Shown here: positions 50,449-59,152 of the stretch, in pieces
How positions within the stretch are numbered: the first letter of the stretch is position 1
How the letters are laid out: the number at the start of each line of letters is the position of its first letter
Origin: JAFGDI01 sp963667715
GTDB lineage: Bacteria; Planctomycetota; Phycisphaerae; Sedimentisphaerales; SM23-30
Direction of reading: 5' to 3'
Length of the DNA: 64,000 nucleotides
Assembly: GCA_963667715.1 (NCBI GenBank)
Contig: OY763926.1
Coordinates: forward strand, 1,984,001 to 2,048,000
Notes under the pieces: model-generated
Database searches by the model: none
The model's input: the letters and a program-made list of their open reading frames with translations, nothing else
Told to the model about the DNA's origin: nothing
Program-made: the position numbers and the translations under genes

Positions 50449-50475
50449 GTCAAACTGACCGATGGTCAGTTTGAC
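50449..50475 (+). terminator. Hairpin 3' of mreD
   Basis: GTCAAACTGACC (50449-50460) and GGTCAGTTTGAC (50464-50475) form a perfect 12-bp stem with a 3-base loop. It overlaps the mreD stop region and is followed by heptamer repeats rather than a U-run. Confidence 0.5.
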
Positions 50476-50476
50476 A

Positions 50477-50504
50477 GGATTTAGAATTTAGAATTTAGCA
50501 ATTA
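50477..50504 (+). repeat. Four heptamers after the mreD hairpin, copy F
   Basis: GGATTTA, GAATTTA, GAATTTA and GCAATTA in series, starting two bases after the hairpin. The pairing of a hairpin with heptamers echoes copies A to C. Confidence 0.7.
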
Positions 50505-50789
50505 GTTGAATAGAATGACTTTAAAAACTAACTATTAACTACCAACTAATTAGTCCTATATTGATAGTGGATTACAATATACAAACTGAAGCATTTGGCT
50601 AGTTTGGGTAACTGAGATGTCATTTTTTTTATTTTCGACCTTTTTTTCATAAAAATCTTAAAATTGGATCAAAACCGTAACGAATCGGTAACAAATGCCG
50701 GCTATTGTTGTAATAGATAAGGAATATTTGGATATTGAAGTGATAAAGCGGTTGTTTTTATTACTTCCTTTGTAAACAAGGAGACTGTT
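50505..50789. other. Intergenic region before the giant TPR gene
   Basis: About 285 bases, AT-rich, between copy F and the TPR gene. No promoter with good spacing was found. AAGGAG six bases before the ATG at 50790 is the only clear signal. Confidence 0.4.
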
Positions 50790-53700
50790 ATGGCAATGTT
50801 ACGATTTGTAATTAGTGCGGCTCAAATATTTATCCTCTTTAGTGGATTAAGCCAGCCACTATTGGGTGCAGACTCATCTGTTTCTGTTCAGTTATTGATG
50901 CAGAAAGCTTATTTTGCCCAGCGGAGCGAGGGTGATATGGAGAAAGCGATCGATCTGTATTCTCAGGTGATAGAACAGAATACCAAGGATCGTGAATATG
51001 CGGCCCAGGCCTGCTATCAGCTGGGGCAGTGTTATGAGAATCTGGGTGATGATTCTCGTGCCCAGGAATATTATCGTCAGGCGAGCAGGGATTTTTCTGA
51101 TATTGAGAAATGGAGCAGTAAGGCAAACGAAAAGCTGCGTGAGCTGAAAGCTGATATTGCTTATGAAACAGCTGCCCGGTCGCCGGTATTTGACAGCGTA
51201 CCAGATGAAGTCAAGAGTGTAATTGCTGAGCTTTATGAAAAGCTCAAACAGGAAGCTGATAAGAAGGATTTTTCGTCAAATAGCCAGTTTTATATTGTTA
51301 ATGATGATCTGACCTTATATGGCGGCGGTATCAATCATTTTATAAATCAAACAGAAAAGGATATGGCCAAAGTTTTTCTAGGTATTTCCAGTTATAATCG
51401 CAGTACTTATTATGACTATACTGGCAACCGTCTAAAGGTTGACTTTATCCCGTCAGTAGTAAAGAAAAATGTATGGCAGGTATATTGCACGCCAGAGTAT
51501 CCGCTGCCAGCGAATGCAATGCTTGGTTATTGCTGGATCAATAATAATAAGATCAGTACAACAAAGGATACGAATGGTTATATTGCACTGACAATGCAGA
51601 ATCAATATGGGATAAAAGTGATAGAGTCATTTTATCTTATAATGAAATCTGAGCTTGAGCTGGCAGATAATTCTGACGAATATAGCTCAAAGATCAGTGT
51701 CAGCGGTTATACTATATATGAATATCGCAAGGTACTTCCGTATGGCAGTAACCATGTGGCCCAGGTAACGATCAAGCCAGTTGGCAGTGAAGAAGAAAAG
51801 GTCAGTAAAGGGCTGTTTGATCTTTCTGATGAGATTCGGGATCATATCTCCAGTAAGGTTTCAGCTCTGGCTGGAGAAGCTTCTGAGCTGGATATACTAT
51901 CTAATAGTCATTATTATTATCTGGACGATGAAATGGATCTCTGGCATGGGGCACTTAGTAATTATCATAATGATACCGATAAGGAATTTGTCGGTAAGAT
52001 CAATATGGGTATATCAAGAGATCGTCAATCGCATTATAAAGGATTCGATGGTAAAATTATGGCGGCTGACTTTGTAGTGAAATCAAACAAGCCGGGTTAT
52101 TTTGATGTGTTTATGCATGTTGATAAGCCTATACCACCTCATGGCGATTTGCAGACAATCCATCAGGCAGATACGCCGTACGCTGTCAAAGTGGTAAGTA
52201 ATAATAAAATTGCGGTTCAGATGGGCAATCGCTTTGGCCCAAGGGCGTTGATCTCATTCTTTTTGATAGCTAGAAAAGATTTGGAACTGGCAGATGCATC
52301 TGAAGAGCCTGCCGGAGTAGAATATTTTGGCGACTATGTTGTTTATGACTTTAAGAGAGAAACTCCCTCCAATGAAGATAGGGTTGTGGACGTAGTACTC
52401 AAAGCTGGTAATATGGATGTAAATTATGTATCCACAGAGTATGAGCCAATGTATGAGGATGTGACACTGAAAAATGATGATGGCGAAGGTGTTGGCAAAA
52501 ACAGTTCTGCCGGCCTTGCACAGATCGTTAAGTTTAACAGTGGTTATAATGCTGTTTTGCTGGATGAAGTACAGATATACGGCAGTCGCTACGGCTATAC
52601 TCAGGCACCAGATGAAGATTTTACGGTATATATTTGCGACAGTAAGCTGAAAGTGCTAAAAGAGTTGAAATTCCCGTACAGTACATTTAAACGCAGAGGT
52701 GATACAAAATGGTATTCGCTGAAGTTCGAGCCGTTTGAAGTATCTGGTGATTTCTATATAGCCGTTAATTTCAATGCAGAGCGGACAAAAGGCTTCTATC
52801 TGTATTATGATAAGGAATCCAGCGGTAATTCATACCGAGGGAAACCGGGAGTATCAGCAAGTGTCTATGATGAAGGCGACTGGCTGATCCGTGCTGAAGG
52901 TAAAAGACGCAGTCAGCTTAGCGGTTATGAAATCTCAAATATTAAATCGTTGTCATTGCTGCCGGCACCGTGGAAAGATGGCGAAAGGTTTACTATGGAC
53001 GTTAGATTAAAAACAGGGGTTTCTGTTGGTACTCTTGAGTATACATTTAATATTGCCAGTAAACAGGGGCGTAAATGCTGGCTGATCGCAGGAGAACAGA
53101 GTATTGATGTTGGCACAGGTGAGACAAAGCAGACAACTGAGGTTTATGCTGATTACAGCAGTTATCTGCCGGTGTCAGGATATACCAAAAACTCTCTTGG
53201 CGAGTATAAGGCCACCTACAGTAAGAATAAGGTTATGATGGAAGTAAACGACCAGGAACCAGCGGAGATAGTTGTTTCTGGTGATGTATATGATAATGAG
53301 CAAGTGCTTTGTATGCTTCGCAGGCTACCGCTTGACGATGATTTTTCCTGTACTTTTTATATATTACCAGTTCAAAGCGGCATCGTAACAGAGTGCCGGG
53401 TTGGTGTTGTTGGTAGTGAGAATGTGTCGGTACCGGCGGGAAGCTATGATTGTTATAAACTGGCATTGTCACTCTGGGTGAGCAATATTAAGGCGATGGA
53501 GCACTATATATGGGTAAGTAAAGACGACAGCAGTAGTATAGTTAAATATGATGCGGGCAGTGCTGAGATGCTGCTGAAAGAAGTAGGTGCAGGGCAAACA
53601 GACAAAAAGCCAACTGCTGCGGAGCAAAAGGCATCTGAGGCTCTGGCAGCTTACGGCTGGCGTATGTTTATGGAGCAGAAATACGATGTGGGTGAGCAGA

Positions 53701-54098
53701 AGTTTGAGCTTGCCTGTAAAAAGGACCCCTCAAATGCTAATGCCTGGAATGGATTGGGTTGGGTGCAGTTCAATCAGGGCAAGACAATTGCAGCGACTGA
53801 AAGCTTTACAAAGTGTTTGGCAATAAATCCCAGGACAACAGGAGCTCTTAACGGGCTAGGCTATATTGCAAAGAATGCTGGTGATATGGACGAGGCGGTA
53901 AGTAACTGGCAGAAAGCAGTGGAAGTATCTAAAGATGCTACAGCATCGCTGTCTGGTTTGCTGGATTATTACACAGAGCAGCAAGACTATAGTAATATAA
54001 TTAAATATGCTGAGCTATGGCTTAAAGCTCAACCAGATAATGCTGATGTTAAACAAAAGCTTAAAGATGCCAAAGCTAAAATGAAGGCAGCTATGTAG
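50790..54098 (+). CDS. Large exported TPR protein with tandem unrecognised domains
   Basis: A 1102-residue protein with a probable signal peptide (residues 1-28, AQIFILFSGLSQPLLGA). TPR-like helices at about 35-120 and 950-1095 (AWNGLGWVQFNQGKTIAATES) flank a middle region. That middle has two copies of an unknown domain of about 190 residues (about 150-335 and 340-550), sharing DDxxLxxG near the start, MGIS or LGIS, and FxLIxxxxLELAD near the end. A beta-sandwich (about 570-710) and a further beta domain (about 715-945, resembling DUF3108, low confidence) follow. Good ribosome site (AAGGAG). The function is unknown. TPR ends suggest a protein-binding scaffold outside the cytoplasm. Confidence 0.75.
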   Translation: MAMLRFVISAAQIFILFSGLSQPLLGADSSVSVQLLMQKAYFAQRSEGDMEKAIDLYSQVIEQNTKDREYAAQACYQLGQCYENLGDDSRAQEYYRQASRDFSDIEKWSSKANEKLRELKADIAYETAARSPVFDSVPDEVKSVIAELYEKLKQEADKKDFSSNSQFYIVNDDLTLYGGGINHFINQTEKDMAKVFLGISSYNRSTYYDYTGNRLKVDFIPSVVKKNVWQVYCTPEYPLPANAMLGYCWINNNKISTTKDTNGYIALTMQNQYGIKVIESFYLIMKSELELADNSDEYSSKISVSGYTIYEYRKVLPYGSNHVAQVTIKPVGSEEEKVSKGLFDLSDEIRDHISSKVSALAGEASELDILSNSHYYYLDDEMDLWHGALSNYHNDTDKEFVGKINMGISRDRQSHYKGFDGKIMAADFVVKSNKPGYFDVFMHVDKPIPPHGDLQTIHQADTPYAVKVVSNNKIAVQMGNRFGPRALISFFLIARKDLELADASEEPAGVEYFGDYVVYDFKRETPSNEDRVVDVVLKAGNMDVNYVSTEYEPMYEDVTLKNDDGEGVGKNSSAGLAQIVKFNSGYNAVLLDEVQIYGSRYGYTQAPDEDFTVYICDSKLKVLKELKFPYSTFKRRGDTKWYSLKFEPFEVSGDFYIAVNFNAERTKGFYLYYDKESSGNSYRGKPGVSASVYDEGDWLIRAEGKRRSQLSGYEISNIKSLSLLPAPWKDGERFTMDVRLKTGVSVGTLEYTFNIASKQGRKCWLIAGEQSIDVGTGETKQTTEVYADYSSYLPVSGYTKNSLGEYKATYSKNKVMMEVNDQEPAEIVVSGDVYDNEQVLCMLRRLPLDDDFSCTFYILPVQSGIVTECRVGVVGSENVSVPAGSYDCYKLALSLWVSNIKAMEHYIWVSKDDSSSIVKYDAGSAEMLLKEVGAGQTDKKPTAAEQKASEALAAYGWRMFMEQKYDVGEQKFELACKKDPSNANAWNGLGWVQFNQGKTIAATESFTKCLAINPRTTGALNGLGYIAKNAGDMDEAVSNWQKAVEVSKDATASLSGLLDYYTEQQDYSNIIKYAELWLKAQPDNADVKQKLKDAKAKMKAAM

Positions 54099-54129
54099 TT
54101 TGAGAAAAGTGGTAATATGTTAAAAAATT

Positions 54130-54174
54130 GTACAGATCCTGATGTCCTTACGATATAACCATCAGGATCTGTAC
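54130..54174 (+). terminator. Hairpin after the giant TPR gene
   Basis: GTACAGATCCTGATG (54130-54144) and CATCAGGATCTGTAC (54160-54174) form a perfect 15-bp stem and 15-base loop, followed by TCTTAG. The U-run is weak but the stem is strong, so partial termination ahead of the next genes is likely. Confidence 0.65.
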
Positions 54175-54207
54175 TCTTAGAATAATATTGATGAGGATAT
54201 CAGAGTA

Positions 54208-54675
54208 ATGGTGAATAAGGAATATATAATTAAAGTTGATCGTGAGAATGTAATCGAAAAAATTGCCAATATATTCTCGCTTCATGGCTATAAGATAAAT
54301 GAGAAGACCGGCAGCAGTATAGAGCTGGTGCAGGTTACAGTGCCGCTTAATAACAGGAGCTGTCCGATCGGAGCTGTGTCAAAGGCGATATTTAGAGTCC
54401 AGGGCGATAAGCTCTCAGCTGAAGTTGAGCTAAAGGGCTATCGGAAGCTGTTTTTGTTTCTGGGTGGTATGATCGCTTTTATGACAATAGCTTTTATTTT
54501 ATTGTTTGGTGTATTTCTCAGGCCAGAGGGTAAAAGCTTTTGGATGGCTGCTTTTGCACCTTTACTGTCGGTTGCTGTCTGGCCTGTAGCATTACCGTTT
54601 ATGAAGTATATTTCGGATAGAGTTTCAATGAGTCATCTGGATGCCCAGCTGCATAATATTTGTAATTATTCGTAA
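54208..54675 (+). CDS. Small membrane protein of unknown function
   Basis: A 155-residue protein with a hydrophilic N-terminal domain of about 80 residues (YIIKVDRENVIEKIANIFS) and two membrane helices at about 84-106 (FLFLGGMIAFMTIAFILLF) and 114-134. No known family was recognised. It lies 11 bp before the SdpI-like gene and appears to belong to the same operon as the histidine kinase. Confidence 0.6.
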   Translation: MVNKEYIIKVDRENVIEKIANIFSLHGYKINEKTGSSIELVQVTVPLNNRSCPIGAVSKAIFRVQGDKLSAEVELKGYRKLFLFLGGMIAFMTIAFILLFGVFLRPEGKSFWMAAFAPLLSVAVWPVALPFMKYISDRVSMSHLDAQLHNICNYS

Positions 54676-54686
54676 GGGTATATATC

Positions 54687-55079
54687 ATGAAAGATACTTT
54701 GGATATAATTTTATTATTAATTCCGACATGTATGGTCGCAGTAATGTTTATTGCTCTCGCTATTCCTTTGGTAAAGAGAAAGGTAAAGCCAAATAGCTGG
54801 TATGGCTGGCGAACACCGGGAGCTTATAAAAGCGAAGAAATATGGTATGATATAAATGCATATTCCGGTCGAGATCTGATTGTCACAGGTATTGTGCTGT
54901 TTGTATCAGATTGTCTCATAATAGGATTGATCTGGTTAGATTACCTTATCGACCCTGAATTTTTAATTTATGCTTTGGTTAATGCAGCTATAGTATTTAT
55001 AGGTGTAATTGCGACTATGGTAAGAGGATTTCGGCACTTGGCGAAGATATCCGATAAAAATTATTATCAGATGAAATAG
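54687..55079 (+). CDS. SdpI-like integral membrane protein
   Basis: A 130-residue membrane protein with three hydrophobic segments. The block VKPNSWYGWRTPGAYKSEEIWYDINAY matches the SdpI signature (Asn followed by YGxRTP, then a tryptophan and asparagine). SdpI in Bacillus gives immunity to the SdpC toxin and sequesters a repressor at the membrane, but no SdpC-like toxin is visible here. It stops one base before the histidine kinase start, so the two are probably coupled. Confidence 0.72.
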   Translation: MKDTLDIILLLIPTCMVAVMFIALAIPLVKRKVKPNSWYGWRTPGAYKSEEIWYDINAYSGRDLIVTGIVLFVSDCLIIGLIWLDYLIDPEFLIYALVNAAIVFIGVIATMVRGFRHLAKISDKNYYQMK

Positions 55080-55080
55080 T

Positions 55081-57108
55081 ATGAATAGTGAAAAGAAACA
55101 ATGGACCTTGATCTTTGCCTTATTGGCTGGCGTTGTGGTATTGCCGACAGCGGCTATGCTCTGGTTTGTGAGCCGGGCAGCAGTAAATGAGCAGATGGCG
55201 ATCAAGCAGCGGCTGATAGATAAATATTCGCCGGAGGTTAAAAGTGCGTTTTTCGTGAACCTGGGTGAAGAGCTCATATCGCTGAATGCACAATTTGCTG
55301 ATATATCTGGCAGAGTAGTATCGGCTGGCAGGGTTGTCTCTGCTGACGATCTGCCAGAGACAGTATTGTCGCCAGCTGCGATCATTCCGGCAAGTAAGGG
55401 CGGGTATATACTTGCTCCTTCAGGTAAGACATATTGGCAGTTGGATAAAGATACTGATGATGAGCTTGCAGGTGGTATTGTAGGGCAGCTGGATTATCCG
55501 GTATTTGATGAGGCCAGAAGGCTGGAATATGTAGAGAAGGATTATAAAGCCGCTGTTTCTGAGTATAAGCGTATTGCCTCATTGGAGAGTTCGCTGGCTA
55601 ATGCCTCAGCTTTTGCCTGTGTTGGCTGTTTGAGAAAGGATGGCAGGCTTGCAGAAGCTATTGACCTTGCAACGGAGCAGATCGATTATGATCGTAAGTT
55701 GGGTAGGTATCCTTATAGTCTGGAAGATATCTGGAATATGAAGCTGCTGCGTGCTAATATGTATGCTCAGGCCGGAAGGGTAGAGCTGCAGGGTGCTGTT
55801 ATTGAGCTGGGTGAGGTGGCTTCTTCGCCGTTAGAGCCTGATTATCGAGTATTTATTTTAGATGCGGCATTATCAATAGCAAAAGACCACGGCTTTAATG
55901 CTATTATGAGTGATCTCGAGCGAGAGTTGAAGTATGCAAAGCTGATATCGAGTTTTATAAATAAATATTCACCTTCTGTGCCGAGTATTGGAATAGAAAA
56001 ACTCGATTTGGACGGCAGTTATTATGGTTTTTATGCGGTTAGTGATAACGGAGTCTGTTATTGTCTGGTAGAAAGCGATGAATTTACTAAATATATAAGC
56101 ACATGGACAGACAAATATAGCGATGAGATGGTGTTTGTAGATGTCTTTGGCCCTTCAGATGAATTAATAGCCGGTGAGTATAATATTACAGCAGATAGTT
56201 CTTTAGGGAGAATGATGGTTGCTGAAAATATATTTTCATTGCCAATGAAGACATCGCTGGGCGATGATTTTACTTTGCGTCTGGCGTTTCGACCAGGGGT
56301 ATTTGATCCGGCGGCAAAAATGTTCAAAAATGCCTATCTGTGGGGTGCTTTACTGGTGCTTGTTACGGCTACAGTTGGTGGAGTAGTGGTTGTCAGGTTA
56401 TTGACCGGTCAGCTACGGGTTAATCGTCTGAAAAATGACTTTATTGCTACAGTTACCCACGAGCTTAAAACCCCTTTGGCATCGACCAGAATGCTGATAG
56501 ATACTCTGCGAGATGGTAAATATAAGGATGAGAGTATCTTAACGGATTATCTGGCAATAATAGGCAGGGAAAATGACAGATTATGTACTCTGATAGATAA
56601 TTTTCTGACTTTTAGCAGAATGGAACGTGGAAAGGCTGTTTTTGACCGCAAAAAAGTCAGTGTATATCAGTTATTAGATGATATAGAAGAAACATTTTAT
56701 AAAAAAGATGATAAAAATGTGATTTTTTCTGTAACAAAACCGGGTAGTGATGCGACTATATATGCGGATGCTAATGCGATGCAAACTGTTTTGCTGAACT
56801 TGCTTAGCAATGCCTGGAAGTATACGGACAAAGAGCCTAAGGAGATATCGCTTACTGCTGATATTGATATGGGCAGGGTCAGGTTCATAATTAAAGATAA
56901 TGGTATTGGACTTGCACCGGCACAAAGGCGTAAAATATTTGAACGCTTTTATCGGGTTGATAATACTCTGGCCCGTAATACCGAGGGTACCGGATTAGGT
57001 CTGGCAATAGTAAAGTATATTGTTGATGCACATGGTTATGATATTGTGGTCAGATCGCAGCCGGGAGCTGGAAGTGAGTTTATTGTCGCGGCAATCCTTG
57101 TAAATTAG
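55081..57108 (+). CDS. Membrane sensor histidine kinase
   Basis: A 675-residue kinase. Membrane helices at about 9-30 and 418-438 enclose an extracytoplasmic region of nearly 390 residues, which has no recognised sensor fold but contains helical repeat-like stretches (residues 140-290). Cytoplasmic parts: dimerisation/phosphoacceptor domain with His460 in TVTHELKTPLASTRML, then HATPase with NLLSNAWKYTD, KDNGIGLAP and GTGLGLAIVKY. The OmpR-type regulator at 60009 is the probable partner, separated by five small genes. It starts one base after the SdpI-like gene. The stimulus is unknown. Confidence 0.9.
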   Translation: MNSEKKQWTLIFALLAGVVVLPTAAMLWFVSRAAVNEQMAIKQRLIDKYSPEVKSAFFVNLGEELISLNAQFADISGRVVSAGRVVSADDLPETVLSPAAIIPASKGGYILAPSGKTYWQLDKDTDDELAGGIVGQLDYPVFDEARRLEYVEKDYKAAVSEYKRIASLESSLANASAFACVGCLRKDGRLAEAIDLATEQIDYDRKLGRYPYSLEDIWNMKLLRANMYAQAGRVELQGAVIELGEVASSPLEPDYRVFILDAALSIAKDHGFNAIMSDLERELKYAKLISSFINKYSPSVPSIGIEKLDLDGSYYGFYAVSDNGVCYCLVESDEFTKYISTWTDKYSDEMVFVDVFGPSDELIAGEYNITADSSLGRMMVAENIFSLPMKTSLGDDFTLRLAFRPGVFDPAAKMFKNAYLWGALLVLVTATVGGVVVVRLLTGQLRVNRLKNDFIATVTHELKTPLASTRMLIDTLRDGKYKDESILTDYLAIIGRENDRLCTLIDNFLTFSRMERGKAVFDRKKVSVYQLLDDIEETFYKKDDKNVIFSVTKPGSDATIYADANAMQTVLLNLLSNAWKYTDKEPKEISLTADIDMGRVRFIIKDNGIGLAPAQRRKIFERFYRVDNTLARNTEGTGLGLAIVKYIVDAHGYDIVVRSQPGAGSEFIVAAILVN

Positions 57109-57141
57109 TTGTTTTATTGGTTGCTGTTGAGGAATGAATAA

Positions 57142-57378
57142 ATGAAAAAGAATATACCAGTAATTGTTACTTTGGTATTGATCTCGCTATGGGTGATAAT
57201 GTTTCTGGCTGGTTCGGATGTCTGGAATGGAACCGGCAGGATACCGATCTGGAAAATGCAGGGGCCGGTATACTCTGATCTGAAAGTGTTTGTCGGATGC
57301 TTTTATGCTCTTGCCGGTGTGCTTGTACTGCATCTGGTTTACGGTGTGTGTGAACTTATTAAAAAGAAGAAGGCATAA
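57142..57378 (+). CDS. Small two-helix membrane protein
   Basis: A 78-residue protein with two hydrophobic helices at about 6-24 and 48-70 and a lysine-rich C-terminus. It has GAGGAA seven bases before the start. No family recognised. A hairpin follows 2 bp after the stop. Confidence 0.6.
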   Translation: MKKNIPVIVTLVLISLWVIMFLAGSDVWNGTGRIPIWKMQGPVYSDLKVFVGCFYALAGVLVLHLVYGVCELIKKKKA

Positions 57379-57379
57379 T

Positions 57380-57412
57380 ACACTCAAACTGTTTCGTGGT
57401 AAGCTTGAGTGT
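57380..57412 (+). terminator. Hairpin after the two-helix membrane protein
   Basis: ACACTCAA (57380-57387) and TTGAGTGT (57405-57412) form a perfect 8-bp stem with a 17-base loop; the following TAATTGTG is only weakly U-rich. Confidence 0.35.
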
Positions 57413-57450
57413 TAATTGTGTATGTATTGCTAATTATATAGGAATTTATT

Positions 57451-57528
57451 ATGAAAAAGGCTGTTATCCTGATCTTATCTGTTGTTACTATGTTCATTTT
57501 CTCTGGTTGTATTTGTATAGTGGGTTAA
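57451..57528 (+). CDS. 25-residue lipoprotein-signal peptide or remnant of the next gene
   Basis: ATG to TAA gives MKKAVILILSVVTMFIFSGC followed by ICIVG: a lysine-rich start, hydrophobic core and lipobox FSGC, and nothing else. It is nearly identical in pattern to the N-terminus of the lipoprotein directly downstream (MKKVLVLF...MFSGCIIVVG), so it is either a tiny lipopeptide or the leftover of a tandem duplication. A ribosome site is weak (AGGAATTTATT before ATG). Confidence 0.45.
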   Translation: MKKAVILILSVVTMFIFSGCICIVG

Positions 57529-57544
57529 GAAAGGTTCTTTGGTT

Positions 57545-58501
57545 ATGAAAAAGGTTTTAGTATTATTTATTGCACTAACAGCATTATTTATGTTTTCAGG
57601 ATGTATAATCGTTGTTGGCGGCTGTAATATGAGCAATCAGCATAAGGCATATAAAGAATTTGACGCTACTGCAGATTGCGGCAGTGGTAAAAAACTGGTA
57701 TGTAATAGTCAGTTTGGCGAGATAATTGTTTCGGTGTCAGAAGTTGCCGATCAGTGTTCGGTACATGCTAAGTATTTTGCCGGAGCTGGAAGCCAGGAAA
57801 GAGCTGAGGAACTTTTAGGGACAATGTCTATAGCTTTTGATATTAGTGACGACCAGATCAAGATTGAGGTGCTCTGTCCGGATAAAAGAAATAATGAAAG
57901 CTATGGAGCAGATATTGAGATAAAGGTTCCAGCATCTACGATAACGGATCTCAATACCAGCTATGGCAAAATTGAAGTTACAGGTTTGACTGGTGACTGT
58001 CGGGCAGTATCGAGCTTTGCGGCGATAGAGGTTAGTGATATAATTGGTGAACTTAATCTTAATACCAGTTATGGCGACGTGAAGGTGAAGAACTGTCAGG
58101 CGGAAGATATGAGGCTTCATACCTCTTTTAGTGGTATCAATGTTAAAGACAGTAAGGGTGACATTGAAGCTCTGACCAGCTATGGTAATATAAAGGTGGA
58201 AAAGACCCTGTCGCATGAAGTCAGACTGAATACATCATTTTCTGATATTAACTATAAAGGTTTAGATATTGAAGAAGGTTTTATCGGAGATTTTAATACC
58301 AGTTATGGGCACGTGAGTGTGTCGGGTATGAAAGATTTTACCGGTAAGGTTGAAATGTCGACATCTTACGGCGAAGTTAAGACTGATCTGCCTATTACCG
58401 TTCAGGGACGTATATCCCAGGATAGGATATCTGGTAAGATAGCTGACGGCAAAGGCAGTATAAAGATAGTTAATTCATTTGGTAATATTGATCTGAAATA
58501 A
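57545..58501 (+). CDS. Lipoprotein with DUF4097-like beta-helix repeats
   Basis: A 318-residue protein with a lipoprotein signal (MKKVLVLFIALTALFMFSGC; Cys20 is the likely lipidated residue). The rest shows a repeating pattern of about 22 residues, NTSYGKIEV, NTSYGDVKV, TSFSGINV, TSYGNIKV, TSFSDINY, NTSYGHVSV, TSYGEVKT, as in DUF4097 (putative adhesin-like) proteins, which fold as right-handed beta-helices or similar. Located at the membrane or cell surface. I use the ATG at 57545; an in-frame TTG at 57539 is less likely. Often found near regulators in other bacteria. Confidence 0.8.
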   Translation: MKKVLVLFIALTALFMFSGCIIVVGGCNMSNQHKAYKEFDATADCGSGKKLVCNSQFGEIIVSVSEVADQCSVHAKYFAGAGSQERAEELLGTMSIAFDISDDQIKIEVLCPDKRNNESYGADIEIKVPASTITDLNTSYGKIEVTGLTGDCRAVSSFAAIEVSDIIGELNLNTSYGDVKVKNCQAEDMRLHTSFSGINVKDSKGDIEALTSYGNIKVEKTLSHEVRLNTSFSDINYKGLDIEEGFIGDFNTSYGHVSVSGMKDFTGKVEMSTSYGEVKTDLPITVQGRISQDRISGKIADGKGSIKIVNSFGNIDLK

Positions 58502-58539
58502 TATAATATTACTCTAGCTGTCAGATTGTCGACTAAATA

Positions 58540-58560
58540 GGAGTTAGGTTTTAGGAATAA
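58540..58560 (+). repeat. Degenerate heptamers after the DUF4097-like gene, copy G
   Basis: GGAGTTA, GGTTTTA, then GGAATAA. It is short and diverged but follows the same placement rule as the other copies, 38 bp after a plus-strand stop. Confidence 0.35.
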
Positions 58561-58582
58561 TTGCAAAATATAAACTGAAGTT

Positions 58583-59146
58583 ATGGATAAGTTGATTTTC
58601 AAAGATAAAAGCATTAAGCCGCTCGATATTATTATATATAGTGAGCGGCTTAAGCTTGTAGCGGTAAACGAGAAGTATGTTGAGACAATGTATCGTGAGT
58701 TTGATGAAGAGATCACGAAGTATATGTTTCCATCGCCCAATGAAAATATTGCGAGTACCCTGGCATTTATTGATAAAAGCCGTAAGGAAATGACATCAGG
58801 AAATTCGCTAACATTTAACTTTATTGATAAAGAGAGCGGCGAGTTTCTTGGTAATGGAGGGATACATTCTGAAAGAGAATTGGCAAACACTCCCGAACTT
58901 GGCGTTTGGATCAAAAAGTCAGCACATGGCAATAAGTATGGCTGTGAAGCGATTCATACTCTTTATTACTGGGCATGTGCTAATCTGGATTTTGAATATA
59001 TGATATATCCTGTGGCCCGGGCTAATACTTCCAGCCGCAAGATACCTGAATTTCTGGGTGGAGTAATATTCAAGGAAGAGATCACCAAGAAAGCCAATGG
59101 TGAGGATATGGATACTGTGTTTTATAAGATTGACAAGATGATTTGA
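58583..59146 (+). CDS. GNAT-family N-acetyltransferase (RimJ/RimL-like)
   Basis: A 187-residue acetyltransferase-like protein. SERLKLVAVNEKYVETMYREF near the N-terminus and LGVWIKKSAHGNKYGCEAIHTL near residue 112 (acetyl-CoA-binding loop region) resemble RimJ/RimL/SpeG members, which acetylate ribosomal proteins, small molecules or antibiotics. The substrate is unknown. Six bases separate it from the next acetyltransferase gene. Confidence 0.78.
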   Translation: MDKLIFKDKSIKPLDIIIYSERLKLVAVNEKYVETMYREFDEEITKYMFPSPNENIASTLAFIDKSRKEMTSGNSLTFNFIDKESGEFLGNGGIHSERELANTPELGVWIKKSAHGNKYGCEAIHTLYYWACANLDFEYMIYPVARANTSSRKIPEFLGGVIFKEEITKKANGEDMDTVFYKIDKMI

Positions 59147-59152
59147 GTTAAA

